A stretch of 42,138 bases of DNA from Bacteroidota bacterium (GCA_029547705.1 JAKPOU010000002.1:1-42138); one strand, 5' to 3'; positions 1 through 10,155 are shown, numbered from the stretch's first letter. Translations and numbers: made by a program. Notes: generated by a model from the sequence alone, not told the origin.

Positions 1-33
1 GGAAATTTTCAGTATTTTTATCTATCATTGTAC

Positions 34-108
34 AAAGGGTGTTTTTTTGTTTTTAATCACTTTAAATATAGCTAATTAAGTTATAATTAAAGAACAAAAG
101 CACCCTTT
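34..108. repeat. Imperfect inverted repeat upstream of susC
   Basis: AAAGGGTG at 34-41 is the reverse complement of CACCCTTT at 101-108. Pairing continues inward through a T-run and an A-run with one possible G-U pair, giving roughly 13 paired positions around an AT-rich loop of about 49 bases. It lies in the 185-base leader of the SusC gene, where I found no clear TAnnTTTG box. It could be a leader hairpin, the end of an upstream transcript, or chance pairing of low-complexity DNA. Confidence 0.35.
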
Positions 109-185
109 TTTTTAAGTACTTATGAATAATTCAGGTTAGAACGAATGTTTCATTTCTCTGGCTTTTTTTCAGGAAAAAACCGGTA

Positions 186-3100
186 ATGAAACTGATGACC
201 CTTCTGCTGTTGCTGGGGATGTCTCAGCTTACGGTCCTTGCAGACCGGAATGGAGATGGAAGTACCCACAACCTGCAGCAAATGGCTGTTACCGGACGGG
301 TAATTGATGTTGCGGGCAACCCTGTTGCCGGAGTCAATATCATCGAAAAGGGAACAACAAACGGTGCAATTTCAAATGCCGACGGGGTATATTCAATTAC
401 GGTTGCTTCTCCAAATTCCGTTTTGAGTTTTTCCTTTATCGGTTATGTAACCCAGGAGATTACCGTGGGAACGCAGACTGTTATCAACCTTACGCTCGCC
501 GAAAGTCTGTCCGCACTGGATGAGATAGTAGTTGTCGGGTATTCAACCCAGGTCAGGCGATCTCTTACCGGTGCCATCTCCACTGTCAGCTCCGAGGCCC
601 TGACCACGGCAACCACCGCCAATGTCATTACGCGTCTTCAGGGACAGGCTTCCGGTGTAAATATTATTAATGCAAAAGCACCGGGAGGCGGTGCCACAGT
701 TACGATCAGGGGATTGGGAACAATCAATAATAACACCCCACTGTACGTTATTGACGGGGTTCCGACAAAATCCGGAATAACAGAACTCAACCCGGAAGAA
801 ATAGAATCCATAACAGTTCTGAAAGATGCTTCCTCTGCTGCGATATACGGGGCAAGAGGAGCAAACGGAGTGATACTGATAACAACAAAGCATGGTATGG
901 CAGGAAGAACAAAAATCACAATGAATGCCCGTTTCGGGATCAGTGGATTCTCAAAATACTATGACCTGCTCAATACCCAGGAATATGGTGAAATGCTATG
1001 GCTTGAGGCAGAAAACATGGGTGTGCCTCCAAATCATCCCCTGTATGGATCGGGAAAGGATCCAAAAATACCAGATTACGTATTCCCGGCAGGTAAGATG
1101 GAAGGAGATCCCCTTGTGAATCCTTCTCGTTACAGTCACACTCCTGGAGCAACTTTCTACAACATCACAAAGGCAAACAAGGAAGGCACCAAGTGGTTTG
1201 ATGAGATACGGCAGCCCGGTATCATGAATGAATACAACGTCTCCCTGACCGGAGGAAGCGACAAGGGAACACACGCCTTTACAATAGGCTATTTTACCGA
1301 AAGAGGTATTATGAAGTATACCAGCTTCGACCGCTATACCCTTCGTTCAAATGCTGACAGCAAAATCACAAAATGGCTCACCATAGGAGAATCCCTTGGC
1401 CTTTCCTATGCCGTCGGCAAGGGTAACCGGAACGAATATGGTGAAGCAATTCCGATTTCACAGTCCTACCGCATGCAGCCCATAATTCCGGTTTATGATA
1501 TTATGGGTAATTTTGCCGGTACAAAAGGAACCGGAACAGGTAACGGTGAAAATCCCCTCGCATATCTTTGGCGCGACAAGGATGACTATTCACATAATCT
1601 CAGGGGAATAGGAAATGTATATGGTGAAATTCAGGTGATCGAAGGTCTGAGACTCAAATCATTGTTCGGTTTCGACTACAGACCCTATGACAGCCGGGAT
1701 ATTTTCCGTCAGAATCCGGAATTCCAGGAAGCAAAACCATCCGACATTCTTTATATGTACAGCGGCTACGGCACACAGTGGAACTGGACAAACACACTTA
1801 ACTATGTCAAAACCTTAGCCGGCCTTCATACATTGAATTTTCTTGCCGGAACTGAAGCAGTTGCAGTCGAAAGTAAAGATATCAGCGCCAGTCGCTCAAC
1901 TTACTTTTCTGATGATCCCATTTACATGTATCTGAATGCGGGTGAAAAAGACCAGACAAACGGCGGATCAGGAAGTGAAGTCAGATGGATGTCCTATTTC
2001 GGAAGGTTGAATTATGATTATGCAGGCAAATATCTTGCCGAACTCACTTTCCGCCGCGACGGCTCATCAAGGTTCGGAGAAAACAGTCGCTGGGGCAACT
2101 TCCCGGCCTTCTCTGCCGGATGGACACTCTCAGAGGAAGGATTCATGGCAGGCACCAGGGATTATATTGATAACCTGAAAATCAGAGCAGGATGGGGAAT
2201 GCTGGGTAATGATGAGGTAGGAAACTATAACGGGTTCTCCACATTCGGTTCAAACAGCGGATATTCCTACTATTCAATTAATGGTGCCGTAAGTTCCTTA
2301 GCATCTGGATTTTATGCCTCTGCAAAAGGTAACCCGGATGCAAAATGGGAAACCACTATAACCACCAACGTGGGGATTGACGTTACTGCTCTGAACAACA
2401 CCCTGAGCATGACTCTCGACATATGGGAAAGAAAGACAAAGGATATGCTCTTCCGTGTTGCAATCCCTCATGTGGTGGGTGCTGCCACAGCTCCATCAGT
2501 GAACATCGGTGATATGGACAACAAAGGCTTTGACCTGAACCTGAACTATCAGAACAGTGCAATGGGCGGGGACCTTACCTATAATGCAGGCCTGACCCTG
2601 TCACATTACAAGAACAAAATCGTCAAAATCTCAGGAAAGGAAGCTGAATTTATAAGCGGCGGAGATTTCAGGCAGATGGTTTATACCCGGGCAACAACAG
2701 GTACTTCCTATCCTGAATTTTACGGTCTGATCGTTGACGGTTACCTTCAGACGCAGGAAGAAGCGGATGCTTATCCTCCAATGTATGGCGGAGTTTACAA
2801 TATTGCGGGTCATTTCAAATACCGTGATGTAAACAAGGACGGGAAAGTCAATGATGATGACCGTGGCTATATAGGCAGCCCGCATCCGAAATTTACTGCA
2901 GGACTTAATGCCAATGTAGGATACAAGGGTCTTGCACTGAATGCCTTCTTCTATTCAAGTTACGGAAATAAACTCTGCAACTATGTCCGGCGCTGGATAG
3001 ACTTTACAAACTTTACAGGTAACCGTACCAAGGACCGCCTTTACAGATCATGGGGCAGCCCCTACCTGAAGGATAATAAAGATGCTGTTCTCCCGCTTGC

Positions 3101-3386
3101 CGATGAAACAACCGTGAGTCAGTACCCCTCAACTTTCTTCCTCGAAGACGGTTCCTTCCTCAGGCTGAAAACCCTGCAGCTGTCCTACACATTGCCGAAA
3201 TCAGTATCGCAGAGGTTAACCCTGAATAATCTTGAACTTTATATTCAGGGAACCAATCTCTTTACTCTTACAAAATACTCCGGACTTGATCCCGAAGTTT
3301 CAAGAGCTGGTGTAAACCTTGGAGTTGATGACGGACAATGGCCTACTGCCCGGCAGTTTGTATTTGGCATCAGGCTTGATATATAA
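186..3386 (+). CDS. SusC/RagA-family TonB-dependent outer-membrane transporter
   Basis: Imports oligosaccharides or other bulky ligands across the outer membrane, powered by TonB and working with the SusD protein encoded next. The 1066 residues are typical of the family. After a hydrophobic signal peptide (residues 1-19) comes a carboxypeptidase-D-regulatory-like domain (about 35-105; VTGRVIDVAGNPVAGVNI), then the TonB-box region LDEIVVVGYSTQ (111-122), the plug (RGLGTINNNTPLYVIDGVP, about 175-193; YGARGANGVILITTK, 221-235) and a 22-strand barrel ending FVFGIRLDI. The start is the first ATG after an in-frame stop at 123-125. There is no N-terminal STN domain, so sigma/anti-sigma signalling through this receptor is not expected. 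The SusD gene follows after 38 bases. Family assignment is certain; the ligand is unknown. Confidence 0.97.
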   Translation: MKLMTLLLLLGMSQLTVLADRNGDGSTHNLQQMAVTGRVIDVAGNPVAGVNIIEKGTTNGAISNADGVYSITVASPNSVLSFSFIGYVTQEITVGTQTVINLTLAESLSALDEIVVVGYSTQVRRSLTGAISTVSSEALTTATTANVITRLQGQASGVNIINAKAPGGGATVTIRGLGTINNNTPLYVIDGVPTKSGITELNPEEIESITVLKDASSAAIYGARGANGVILITTKHGMAGRTKITMNARFGISGFSKYYDLLNTQEYGEMLWLEAENMGVPPNHPLYGSGKDPKIPDYVFPAGKMEGDPLVNPSRYSHTPGATFYNITKANKEGTKWFDEIRQPGIMNEYNVSLTGGSDKGTHAFTIGYFTERGIMKYTSFDRYTLRSNADSKITKWLTIGESLGLSYAVGKGNRNEYGEAIPISQSYRMQPIIPVYDIMGNFAGTKGTGTGNGENPLAYLWRDKDDYSHNLRGIGNVYGEIQVIEGLRLKSLFGFDYRPYDSRDIFRQNPEFQEAKPSDILYMYSGYGTQWNWTNTLNYVKTLAGLHTLNFLAGTEAVAVESKDISASRSTYFSDDPIYMYLNAGEKDQTNGGSGSEVRWMSYFGRLNYDYAGKYLAELTFRRDGSSRFGENSRWGNFPAFSAGWTLSEEGFMAGTRDYIDNLKIRAGWGMLGNDEVGNYNGFSTFGSNSGYSYYSINGAVSSLASGFYASAKGNPDAKWETTITTNVGIDVTALNNTLSMTLDIWERKTKDMLFRVAIPHVVGAATAPSVNIGDMDNKGFDLNLNYQNSAMGGDLTYNAGLTLSHYKNKIVKISGKEAEFISGGDFRQMVYTRATTGTSYPEFYGLIVDGYLQTQEEADAYPPMYGGVYNIAGHFKYRDVNKDGKVNDDDRGYIGSPHPKFTAGLNANVGYKGLALNAFFYSSYGNKLCNYVRRWIDFTNFTGNRTKDRLYRSWGSPYLKDNKDAVLPLADETTVSQYPSTFFLEDGSFLRLKTLQLSYTLPKSVSQRLTLNNLELYIQGTNLFTLTKYSGLDPEVSRAGVNLGVDDGQWPTARQFVFGIRLDI

Positions 3387-3424
3387 TAAGTTCAATTAAT
3401 GAAAACAGACAAAATTCAGATAAT

Positions 3425-5203
3425 ATGAAAAAGAATATTATATTTTCAACACTCGCTGTCGGATTACTGATTGCCTTTCTGATCGGATGCTCTGATGATT
3501 TTTTGAATACACAACCGACATCTTCCCTCAGCGACGTTGTTCTTGCAAATGAAAAAGGCGTCAATGCACTTCTGATAGGTGCATATGCAGCCATTGACGG
3601 ACAAACACGCGGTGCAGCCGGTGCATCCTGGGCAGGTTGTGTCACTAACTGGGTCTGGGGAGAAGTTGCATCGGATAATGCAACGAAAGGTTCCGACCTC
3701 AGTGACCAGTCTACTATCAACCCTATAGAAAACTATACGGCTGACCCGTCAAACGGCTATATCGCTGATAAATGGTATGTCAACTATGACGGTATAGCGA
3801 GGGCAAACGATGTCCTGAAGGTTATGGCCCTCAGCAATCCGCCTCTTCCGGATGCGTTTCAGACAAGCATCAAGGCACAGGCTTTGTTTATAAGAGCTTT
3901 TATCCACTTCGAACTGAAAAGGGTTTTCAACAATATTCCGTACATAACGGAAGATGTGGACCCGGTAACGGTAGTCAATACAACTGATGCCTGGCCACTT
4001 ATTGAAGATGATCTGAAATATGCGGTTGCAAACCTGCCGGAATCACAGGCTGATGTGGGTCGTGCCACCAAATATGCAGCAAAAGCCGTTCTTGCAAGGG
4101 TATACATGTTTCAGAAAAAATGGAACGAAGCTAAAAAAGAGCTGGACGATATTATTTCAAGCGGGAAATATGAACTCATGCCTAATTTTGATGATAACTT
4201 CCTGGCTGCCAAAAGAAATAATAAGGAGTCCGTATTTGAGATCCAGTACAGCGTAAATGATGGTGCAAGCGGTTCACCCAATGCCGGATGGGGGCAATCT
4301 CTCAACTTTCCACAGGACGTGGACGGCATGGGAACCTGCTGCGGATTCTTTCAGCCCACACAAAACCTGGTGAATGCCTTCATAGTTGATCCCGTAACCG
4401 GTTTGCCATTCCTGGATGCCGACACTCTTGCAAACTTCAAGAATGACATGAATGTGGCTTCCAATGAATTTTTTGCCCAGGATACGGTTACTCCCGTTGA
4501 TCCCAGACTGGACTGGACCGTGGGACGAAGAGGTGTGCCCTATCTCGACTGGGGTGTCATGCGCGGCAAGGATTGGATCCGCGACCAGGCAAACGGAGGT
4601 CCCTATGTTTACAAAAAGAATATGTTCATGAAAAAGGACAAGGGAACTCTATCCACAACCACGGGTTGGGCAACCGGAGTGAACTCAAACAGCTACAGGG
4701 CCATAAGGTATTCCCATATCCTGCTCTGGAGAGCAGAGGTGGCCGTAGAATCTTCCCCGGCCGACCTGGAATATGCAGCACAACTGGTCAATATGATACG
4801 CCAAAGAGCAGGCAATCATGTATTGATGGGCAGATGCAGAATGTTCCAGATGGCAACCACCCAGGATATAATTGCACCAAAAATTGACTGGAGCGTACCG
4901 GCAGCAAATTACCTGGTAAATCCCTATCCTGTTCCCTTTACAAGCCCTGAACAGGCCCGGAAGGCAATACGCCATGAAATAAGACTTGAGTTTGCAATGG
5001 AAGGACACAGGTTCTTTGATCTGGTTCGCTGGGGTATTGCAGGCAAGACACTCAACATGTATATAACACAGGACAGAAATTTCCGGTCATTGCTTGGAGG
5101 AGTCAAGCCTGCCGTGTTCGAAAACAAAAATGAATACTGGCCGCTTCCCCAGACTCAGCTTGACCTGCAGCCGGGTGTACTTACACAAAACCCGGGGTAC
5201 TAA
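3425..5203 (+). CDS. SusD/RagB-family glycan-binding lipoprotein
   Basis: Surface lipoprotein that caps the SusC barrel and captures the ligand. The signal peptide ends in the lipobox LIGC, with Cys22 as the lipidated residue, followed by the acidic SDD often seen in surface-exposed Bacteroidota lipoproteins. The N-terminal TPR-like region carries the family pattern KAQALFIRAFIHFELKRVF. The C-terminal signature RHEIRLEFAMEGHRFFDLVR and the closing NPGY are typical of RagB/SusD. At 592 residues it is full length. It starts 38 bases after susC and is followed by a strong terminator, so the pair probably forms its own transcription unit. The ligand cannot be predicted from sequence. Confidence 0.96.
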   Translation: MKKNIIFSTLAVGLLIAFLIGCSDDFLNTQPTSSLSDVVLANEKGVNALLIGAYAAIDGQTRGAAGASWAGCVTNWVWGEVASDNATKGSDLSDQSTINPIENYTADPSNGYIADKWYVNYDGIARANDVLKVMALSNPPLPDAFQTSIKAQALFIRAFIHFELKRVFNNIPYITEDVDPVTVVNTTDAWPLIEDDLKYAVANLPESQADVGRATKYAAKAVLARVYMFQKKWNEAKKELDDIISSGKYELMPNFDDNFLAAKRNNKESVFEIQYSVNDGASGSPNAGWGQSLNFPQDVDGMGTCCGFFQPTQNLVNAFIVDPVTGLPFLDADTLANFKNDMNVASNEFFAQDTVTPVDPRLDWTVGRRGVPYLDWGVMRGKDWIRDQANGGPYVYKKNMFMKKDKGTLSTTTGWATGVNSNSYRAIRYSHILLWRAEVAVESSPADLEYAAQLVNMIRQRAGNHVLMGRCRMFQMATTQDIIAPKIDWSVPAANYLVNPYPVPFTSPEQARKAIRHEIRLEFAMEGHRFFDLVRWGIAGKTLNMYITQDRNFRSLLGGVKPAVFENKNEYWPLPQTQLDLQPGVLTQNPGY

Positions 5204-5234
5204 AAACAGACAGAATAATATGTGGTAAAATAGA

Positions 5235-5270
5235 AGAGGCAGCCCATTGAGGCTGCCTCTGATTTTTTCC
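5235..5270 (+). terminator. Intrinsic terminator after susCD
   Basis: A perfect 10-base-pair stem (AGAGGCAGCC at 5235-5244 with GGCTGCCTCT at 5251-5260) closes a six-base loop and is followed by GATTTTTT. It begins 31 bases after the SusD stop. The poly-T lies on the plus-strand side, so it mainly ends the susCD transcript. The convergent lipoprotein gene could use the same stem only weakly. Confidence 0.88.
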
Positions 5271-5384
5271 GGAGAAATTTCTGTTAATCTCTTATCCGGT
5301 TACATCTTACGAGGCTTTCCTTAACCTCCGGCATACGGCTTTGATTCTGATTTTCAGTTTTATACCTGAAATCTCTTTCTTTCC

Positions 5385-5912
5385 TTATTCAATTTTTTCC
5401 AGTTTTCCCTCCCTGAACCGGTAACTGGCAATTTCAACACATTCTGCACAGCCGTAATACGGAGAATCCATGGAAACTTTCGATAATTCAGCATAAATAA
5501 CCCCGTCTTCCACTTTCAGAATTCTCACAACATCGGTTAAAACAGTGTCAAGCAGCATGGCATTGTCAGAGTTGATCATTATGAGATGCTTTTTTGCAAG
5601 CATTCCGCCGTCATCAAAACCGGTAACGGGCACTATGGCATCTTTGAGCGGGTCTTCATTTATTTCTTCAATCAGCACGGCTGAAGGATCAATCAGATAA
5701 CTGATCCGTCCGGCGGTAATTGTAATAATGCCCTCCTTATCAACTGTAACATCACCATTGCGGGTTATTTCAAGAATATGTTCCCTTGCAGATGCAACGG
5801 CCTGTTCCTTCAGTCTGTTCCCGGATGATTTATTGTTGCTGCACCCGCCACCGGCTGTAACAAGAATTGTCAGAATAGTCAGTAATGTTAGATTTCGCAT
5901 GATTTTGAGCAT
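5385..5912 (-). CDS. Small predicted lipoprotein of unknown function
   Basis: A 175-residue protein I do not recognise. The N-terminus is a lipoprotein signal (hydrophobic run, then AGGGC with Cys24). Met5 is an equally good start (5900) and gives a more compact signal peptide. The mature part is small, mixed alpha/beta and acidic, with GCAEC and a final strand-like segment YRFREGKLEKIE near the C-terminus. It is convergent with susCD and divergent from the MFS gene, so it is transcribed alone, with a candidate -7 box immediately upstream. Its residence in the locus may be incidental. No function is claimed. Confidence 0.75.
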   Translation of the reverse strand: MLKIMRNLTLLTILTILVTAGGGCSNNKSSGNRLKEQAVASAREHILEITRNGDVTVDKEGIITITAGRISYLIDPSAVLIEEINEDPLKDAIVPVTGFDDGGMLAKKHLIMINSDNAMLLDTVLTDVVRILKVEDGVIYAELSKVSMDSPYYGCAECVEIASYRFREGKLEKIE

Positions 5913-5919
5913 TAACCTT

Positions 5920-5927
5920 CAAATGTA
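5920..5927 (-). promoter_or_regulatory. Candidate Bacteroidota -7 promoter box
   Basis: On the minus strand the sequence reads TACATTTG, matching the Bacteroidota -7 consensus TAnnTTTG. It sits a few bases upstream of the lipoprotein start, so the transcript would have a very short leader if translation starts at 5912; a start at the internal Met (5900) leaves more room. No good TTTG -33 element is visible at the usual spacing. Confidence 0.4.
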
Positions 5928-6050
5928 TAATAAAAATGAAATTTATGAAAATCACGTTTTGTGGTCACAGGGATATTCAGAAAAATGCCAAATTGATATC
6001 ATACTATTTTGTACCTTGTTTGCCTAAAACAAAAAATCTGTTTCACAAAA

Positions 6051-7289
6051 ATGAATAAAGCAAATAATTCTGTTCTTGACAGATTGGGAATGCCTGCTCA
6101 GTTAGGCTGGGGCTATCTGGGCATTCTGATCTTCATGACGGGTAACGGCATTGAACTGGGATGGCTCAGTCCCTACCTTGTTGACAGGGGAATGACCATT
6201 GAACAGTCTGCCCTGCTGTTTACCGTTTACGGTATCATTATCGCAATCTCGTCCTGGTTCTCAGGTGTACTGGCCGAAAGTGCCGGTCCGAAAAAAACAA
6301 TGCTGACGGGACTGATTCTGTATATTGCCGCAACAATAGGTTTTGTCGGCTTTGGGGTCAGGGACCTGAATTTCCCTGTCATGCTTGTTACCTATGCCCT
6401 GCGCGGTTTCGGCTATCCACTTTTCGCCTACTCCTTCCTGGTTTGGATAGCCTATGTTAGTCCGCAGGAAAAGCTGGGCAGGGCAGTAGGATGGTTCTGG
6501 TTTATATTTACGGGAGGATTGAACGTGCTCGGGACCTACTATTCAATATGGGCAATTAAGAATCTGGGAAATATCAATACTCTATGGACTTCTGTCATCT
6601 GGGTCCTGCTCGGAGGATTATTTGCTATAATTCTTAACCGCGCCCCCTTTCCTGCCCGGGATAAGGATAAACAGGAAAATAAATTAAAGGAACTCCTGAA
6701 AGGGCTGACAATTGTAAAAAAAGAACCGAAAGTTCTTCTCGGCGGAATAGTGAGGATCATCAATACCACAGCCCAGTTTGCTTTTCCGGTTTTCCTTCCT
6801 ATATACCTTTACGGACATGGATTTTCCACGGCTGACTGGCTGAAAATCTGGGGAACAATATTTACAGCAAATATTCTGTTCAACCTGATATTCGGATTTG
6901 TCGGAGACAGGCTCGGCTGGAGGAATACAATCATATGGTTCGGATGCATCGGATGTATGATCACAACACTGCTGTTTTTCTATTCAGCACAGCTTTCGGG
7001 CGGAAGCTTCTGGATTGTACTCATTTGCGGCATCCTTTGGGGAGCAGCCCTGTCAGGCTATGTACCCCTTTCCGCACTGGTACCCACACTGGTAAAGGAA
7101 GACAAGGGAGCAGCAATAGCAATTCTTAATCTGGGGGCAGGATTATCGGTATTTGCTGGTCCTGCTATCGTAGGACTCTTTATCGGCCTTATAGGGAATG
7201 AGGGTGTTATATGGATTCTTGCAGCACTCTATCTCTTAAGTGCAATACTTACAAAATTCATAACACTTCCCGGAAATACCTCAGGATAA
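6051..7289 (+). CDS. MFS transporter, RbtT/DalT/CsbX polyol-permease type
   Basis: Inner-membrane carrier of the major facilitator superfamily, probably importing a polyol or small sugar product of the locus. From Met at 6051 the protein has 412 residues and about 12 hydrophobic segments. The N-terminal stretch GYLGILIFMTGNGIELGWLS and the following SPYLVDRGMTIEQSALLFT closely resemble the polyol permease (RbtT/DalT/CsbX) group as I remember it. I chose 6051 over an upstream ATG at 6009 because the extra 14 residues (Cys, Lys and Phe rich) look non-coding and family members begin a few residues before the RLGMP-like segment. It is followed after 118 bases by a sulfatase gene. The substrate is inferred from the family only. 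Confidence 0.85.
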   Translation: MNKANNSVLDRLGMPAQLGWGYLGILIFMTGNGIELGWLSPYLVDRGMTIEQSALLFTVYGIIIAISSWFSGVLAESAGPKKTMLTGLILYIAATIGFVGFGVRDLNFPVMLVTYALRGFGYPLFAYSFLVWIAYVSPQEKLGRAVGWFWFIFTGGLNVLGTYYSIWAIKNLGNINTLWTSVIWVLLGGLFAIILNRAPFPARDKDKQENKLKELLKGLTIVKKEPKVLLGGIVRIINTTAQFAFPVFLPIYLYGHGFSTADWLKIWGTIFTANILFNLIFGFVGDRLGWRNTIIWFGCIGCMITTLLFFYSAQLSGGSFWIVLICGILWGAALSGYVPLSALVPTLVKEDKGAAIAILNLGAGLSVFAGPAIVGLFIGLIGNEGVIWILAALYLLSAILTKFITLPGNTSG

Positions 7290-7407
7290 ATTGAACAACT
7301 TACTGTACTGCCTGGCTGTGTTTTTTCTCTTCAGCCAGCAATTGTAAATTTCCTTTTGCGCTTTCATATTAATGGATTATTTTAACAAAGCCTTATTATT
7401 TTAAACC

Positions 7408-8814
7408 ATGAAAGAAGAAATCATTTCCTGTTCTGCCGGATTACTTATTCTTACAGGAGCTGTTGCAAAAGCACAGGAGGCTCCGAAGGAAAATCCGAAT
7501 ATTATTTTTCTCCTGGTCGATGATCTTGGCTGGAGGGATGTGGGTTTCAACGGCAGCTGCTTTTATGAAACACCAAATCTCGACAGACTTGCCGCCAGAA
7601 GTATGGTTTTCAATAATGCCTATGCAGCCTGCGCCGTATCCTCCCCTACACGTGCATCCCTCCAGACGGGAAGATATCCTGCACGTATAGGAATAACTGA
7701 CTGGATCCGTGCAAAATTCCAGGTTAAGGACGGGATAATAGAAACTCCCCCGCCCTATGAGGAGAACCCCGACAGGAAGCTGAAAACTCCCTCGAATCCC
7801 TACTGGATGGATCTTGAAGAAATTACAACAGCGGAATTACTGAAAACAAGGGGGTATTTTACCTGTCATATAGGGAAATGGCATCTCGGACCGGATGATT
7901 ATTATCCGGAAAAACAGGGTTATGACCTTAATATAGGAGGAAGCGATATGGGCCAGCCGGTCAATTATTTTGATCCTTACGACAGGGATGGTGTCAGCTT
8001 TCCGAATATCAAACCCCGCAGGGAGGGGGAACACCTTGAAGACCGGCTTTCTGACGAACTGGTTCAGGTAATCAGGCAACACAAAGACCGGCCCTTTTTT
8101 ATTAACATGTGCTACTATTCTGTTCATACGCCCCTGATGGCAAAACCGGAAACGGTTGACAGGTACGAAGCCAAAAACCGTACTGATGACCAGACCAATG
8201 CTGTTTATGCCGCTATGATTGAACATCTGGATGACGCTGTCGGGAAACTGGTTAACACCCTGGAGGAAGAAGCACTGATGGACAATACAATAATAATCTT
8301 CTTCTCTGACAACGGAGGACTAGTGGGCCCGACAAGCAACAGCCCCCTGCGTTCGGGAAAGGGATATCCATACGAGGGAGGAATAAAGGAACCCATGTTT
8401 GTATACTGGAAAAACGTGATTCAACCTGGTACAAAATGCGATGTTCCCGTATGCAGTATCGATTTTCTGCCGACACTATGTGCGATTACCGGTGCTGCTC
8501 TTCCTGACAGAATCATTGACGGCCGCGATATAAGTCCGCTCTTTTCCGGCCGGAAAATGAAACAGGTGCCCCTCTACTGGCATTTCCCTCACTACCGGGT
8601 GGGCGACATCGTGCCCTACAGCATTATACGTGACGGTAACTGGAAACTGATCAAGTGGTATGAAGGCCGGTCCTTTGAACTTTACAACCTCAGGAAGGAT
8701 ATTTCCGAAAGCCGTGACCTGGCTGAATCCAAACCCTCCAGAGTGAAAAAACTGAACCGAAAACTTGAAGAGTGGCTGGTCAGTGCCGAAGCCAGAATGC
8801 CTGTTGAAAAATAA
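7408..8814 (+). CDS. Sulfatase, Ser-type, arylsulfatase A-like (S1 family)
   Basis: Hydrolyses sulfate esters, presumably in the periplasm on an imported sulfated glycan. The 468-residue protein has a signal peptide (cleavage near AKAQ), metal-binding Asp38-Asp39 in LLVDDLGWRD, and the active-site signature S78-S-P-T-R82 followed by ASLQTGRYP. GKWHLG and SDNGG further on belong to the same fold. Position 78 is Ser rather than Cys, so conversion to formylglycine would need a radical-SAM maturase (anSME), which is absent from the window. An in-frame TAA lies two codons before the ATG, which fixes the start. The C-terminal region resembles the arylsulfatase A-like subfamilies (S1_16 or S1_20 are possible), but I cannot fix the subfamily or substrate. 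Confidence 0.93.
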   Translation: MKEEIISCSAGLLILTGAVAKAQEAPKENPNIIFLLVDDLGWRDVGFNGSCFYETPNLDRLAARSMVFNNAYAACAVSSPTRASLQTGRYPARIGITDWIRAKFQVKDGIIETPPPYEENPDRKLKTPSNPYWMDLEEITTAELLKTRGYFTCHIGKWHLGPDDYYPEKQGYDLNIGGSDMGQPVNYFDPYDRDGVSFPNIKPRREGEHLEDRLSDELVQVIRQHKDRPFFINMCYYSVHTPLMAKPETVDRYEAKNRTDDQTNAVYAAMIEHLDDAVGKLVNTLEEEALMDNTIIIFFSDNGGLVGPTSNSPLRSGKGYPYEGGIKEPMFVYWKNVIQPGTKCDVPVCSIDFLPTLCAITGAALPDRIIDGRDISPLFSGRKMKQVPLYWHFPHYRVGDIVPYSIIRDGNWKLIKWYEGRSFELYNLRKDISESRDLAESKPSRVKKLNRKLEEWLVSAEARMPVEK

Positions 8815-8848
8815 AACTGTCATATTATATCAGTCAATGAGTTATAAA

Positions 8849-10015
8849 ATGAAATCAACAGCCACAGCGTATCTTTTCACCTTCTTCCTGCTCTTTGGTT
8901 CAGTCTTTGGCACCGGGGCTCAGGATAAAAGTGCCGCAGGAAATGAAGGACAGTCAATTCGTGAAAAATTATCGGGATATTTCAGTCCCCCTGAAGAATA
9001 CCGCGACAATTACGGAAACTACAGATCCCCTCTGGAGTTTTATGACGGACGCAGGGTAAACAGTCCGAAAGAGTGGAAAAAGAGACGGAAGGAGATCCTT
9101 GAACAATGGAACGGGATGATGGGCAAATGGCCTCCCCTCATCAGGAAGCAGAAAATGGAAATCACGGAAACGACAGAGGAAGCCGGCTTTATACGGCACA
9201 GGATCAGGTATGACTGGCTGCCCGGGCAGCAGACGAATGGTTATCTGCTGGTTCCGCCGGGACCCGGAAAGAAGCCCGCTGTCATTGTTGTATTCTACGA
9301 ACCCGAAACAGCCATTGGCCTGAAAGGGGAATACCGCGATTTTGCATACCAGCTTGCAAGAAGAGGATTCGTAACGCTTTCCATCGGTACTACAGCCACA
9401 ACAAATGCAAAGACCTATTCCCTGTATTATCCTGATATAGAAAATTCTGCCATTCAGCCGCTTTCAGTACTGGCCTGTGCCGCAGCCAATTCATGGTATG
9501 TCTTGTCCAAAAGGCCCGAGGTGGATCCTGAACGGATAGGCATTATGGGACATTCATACGGCGGCAAGTGGGCCATGTTTGCTTCCTGCCTCTTTGAAAA
9601 GTTTGCCTGTGCCGTGTGGTCGGATCCCGGAATAGTTTTCGATGATTCACGTCCCAACGTGAATTACTGGGAACCATGGTATCTGGGTTATTATCCTCCC
9701 CCATGGAGTGGTACCTGGCGCAGCCAGGGATCTGTTGAGGATGCAAAGGGTCTGTATCCTGAACTGATAAGAAAAGGCTACGACCTTCACGAACTTCATG
9801 CACTGATGGCCCCGAGACCCTTCCTGGTATCCGGTGGCTCCGAGGATACTCCCGAACGTTGGAAAGCACTGAATCATACCATAGCGGTCAACAGGCTCCT
9901 TGGCCATGAAAACCGGGTGGCTATGCACAACAGGAAGGACCACTCCCCAAACGCGGAATCCAATGAGGTAATCTACATGTTTTTTGAATATTTCCTGAAG
10001 TACAGCAAGCCGTAA
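8849..10015 (+). CDS. Secreted alpha/beta hydrolase (acetyl-xylan-esterase-like)
   Basis: Probable carbohydrate esterase acting in the periplasm. From Met at 8849 (388 residues) there is a clear signal peptide ending near GTGAQ. Earlier ATGs at 8837 and 8765 are less likely; the latter overlaps the sulfatase. The catalytic core has the nucleophile elbow GHSYGG with Ser236, an acid region around SGGSEDTPERW and a C-terminal His in HNRKDHS. Residues 40-100, rich in charged and aromatic residues, form the N-terminal extension usual in these exported esterase-like proteins. It lies 34 bases after the sulfatase gene and is probably co-transcribed. Whether it removes acetyl, methyl or another acyl group cannot be read from sequence. 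Confidence 0.85.
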   Translation: MKSTATAYLFTFFLLFGSVFGTGAQDKSAAGNEGQSIREKLSGYFSPPEEYRDNYGNYRSPLEFYDGRRVNSPKEWKKRRKEILEQWNGMMGKWPPLIRKQKMEITETTEEAGFIRHRIRYDWLPGQQTNGYLLVPPGPGKKPAVIVVFYEPETAIGLKGEYRDFAYQLARRGFVTLSIGTTATTNAKTYSLYYPDIENSAIQPLSVLACAAANSWYVLSKRPEVDPERIGIMGHSYGGKWAMFASCLFEKFACAVWSDPGIVFDDSRPNVNYWEPWYLGYYPPPWSGTWRSQGSVEDAKGLYPELIRKGYDLHELHALMAPRPFLVSGGSEDTPERWKALNHTIAVNRLLGHENRVAMHNRKDHSPNAESNEVIYMFFEYFLKYSKP

Positions 10016-10155
10016 AACCTGCATCAGAAATCCTTCTAAAAATAAAGGAACAAGCTTTCAGCAACTCCGAAATCATGCAATGCAAAGGTCCGGCCCTGCA
10101 GCAGCGATATTTTAACTATTTTAGACAGTTGAAACCAATAAGGTCATTTTTTTAA

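Noticed and set aside
5235..5260. Terminator for the minus-strand lipoprotein gene
   Set aside because: The opposite side of the stem has only a broken T-run (TATTTTACC), so efficient termination on that strand is doubtful.
7312..7338. CTGGCTG and CAGCCAG inverted repeat as a terminator for the MFS gene
   Set aside because: The T-run lies in the loop rather than after the stem, and the stem is only seven base pairs.
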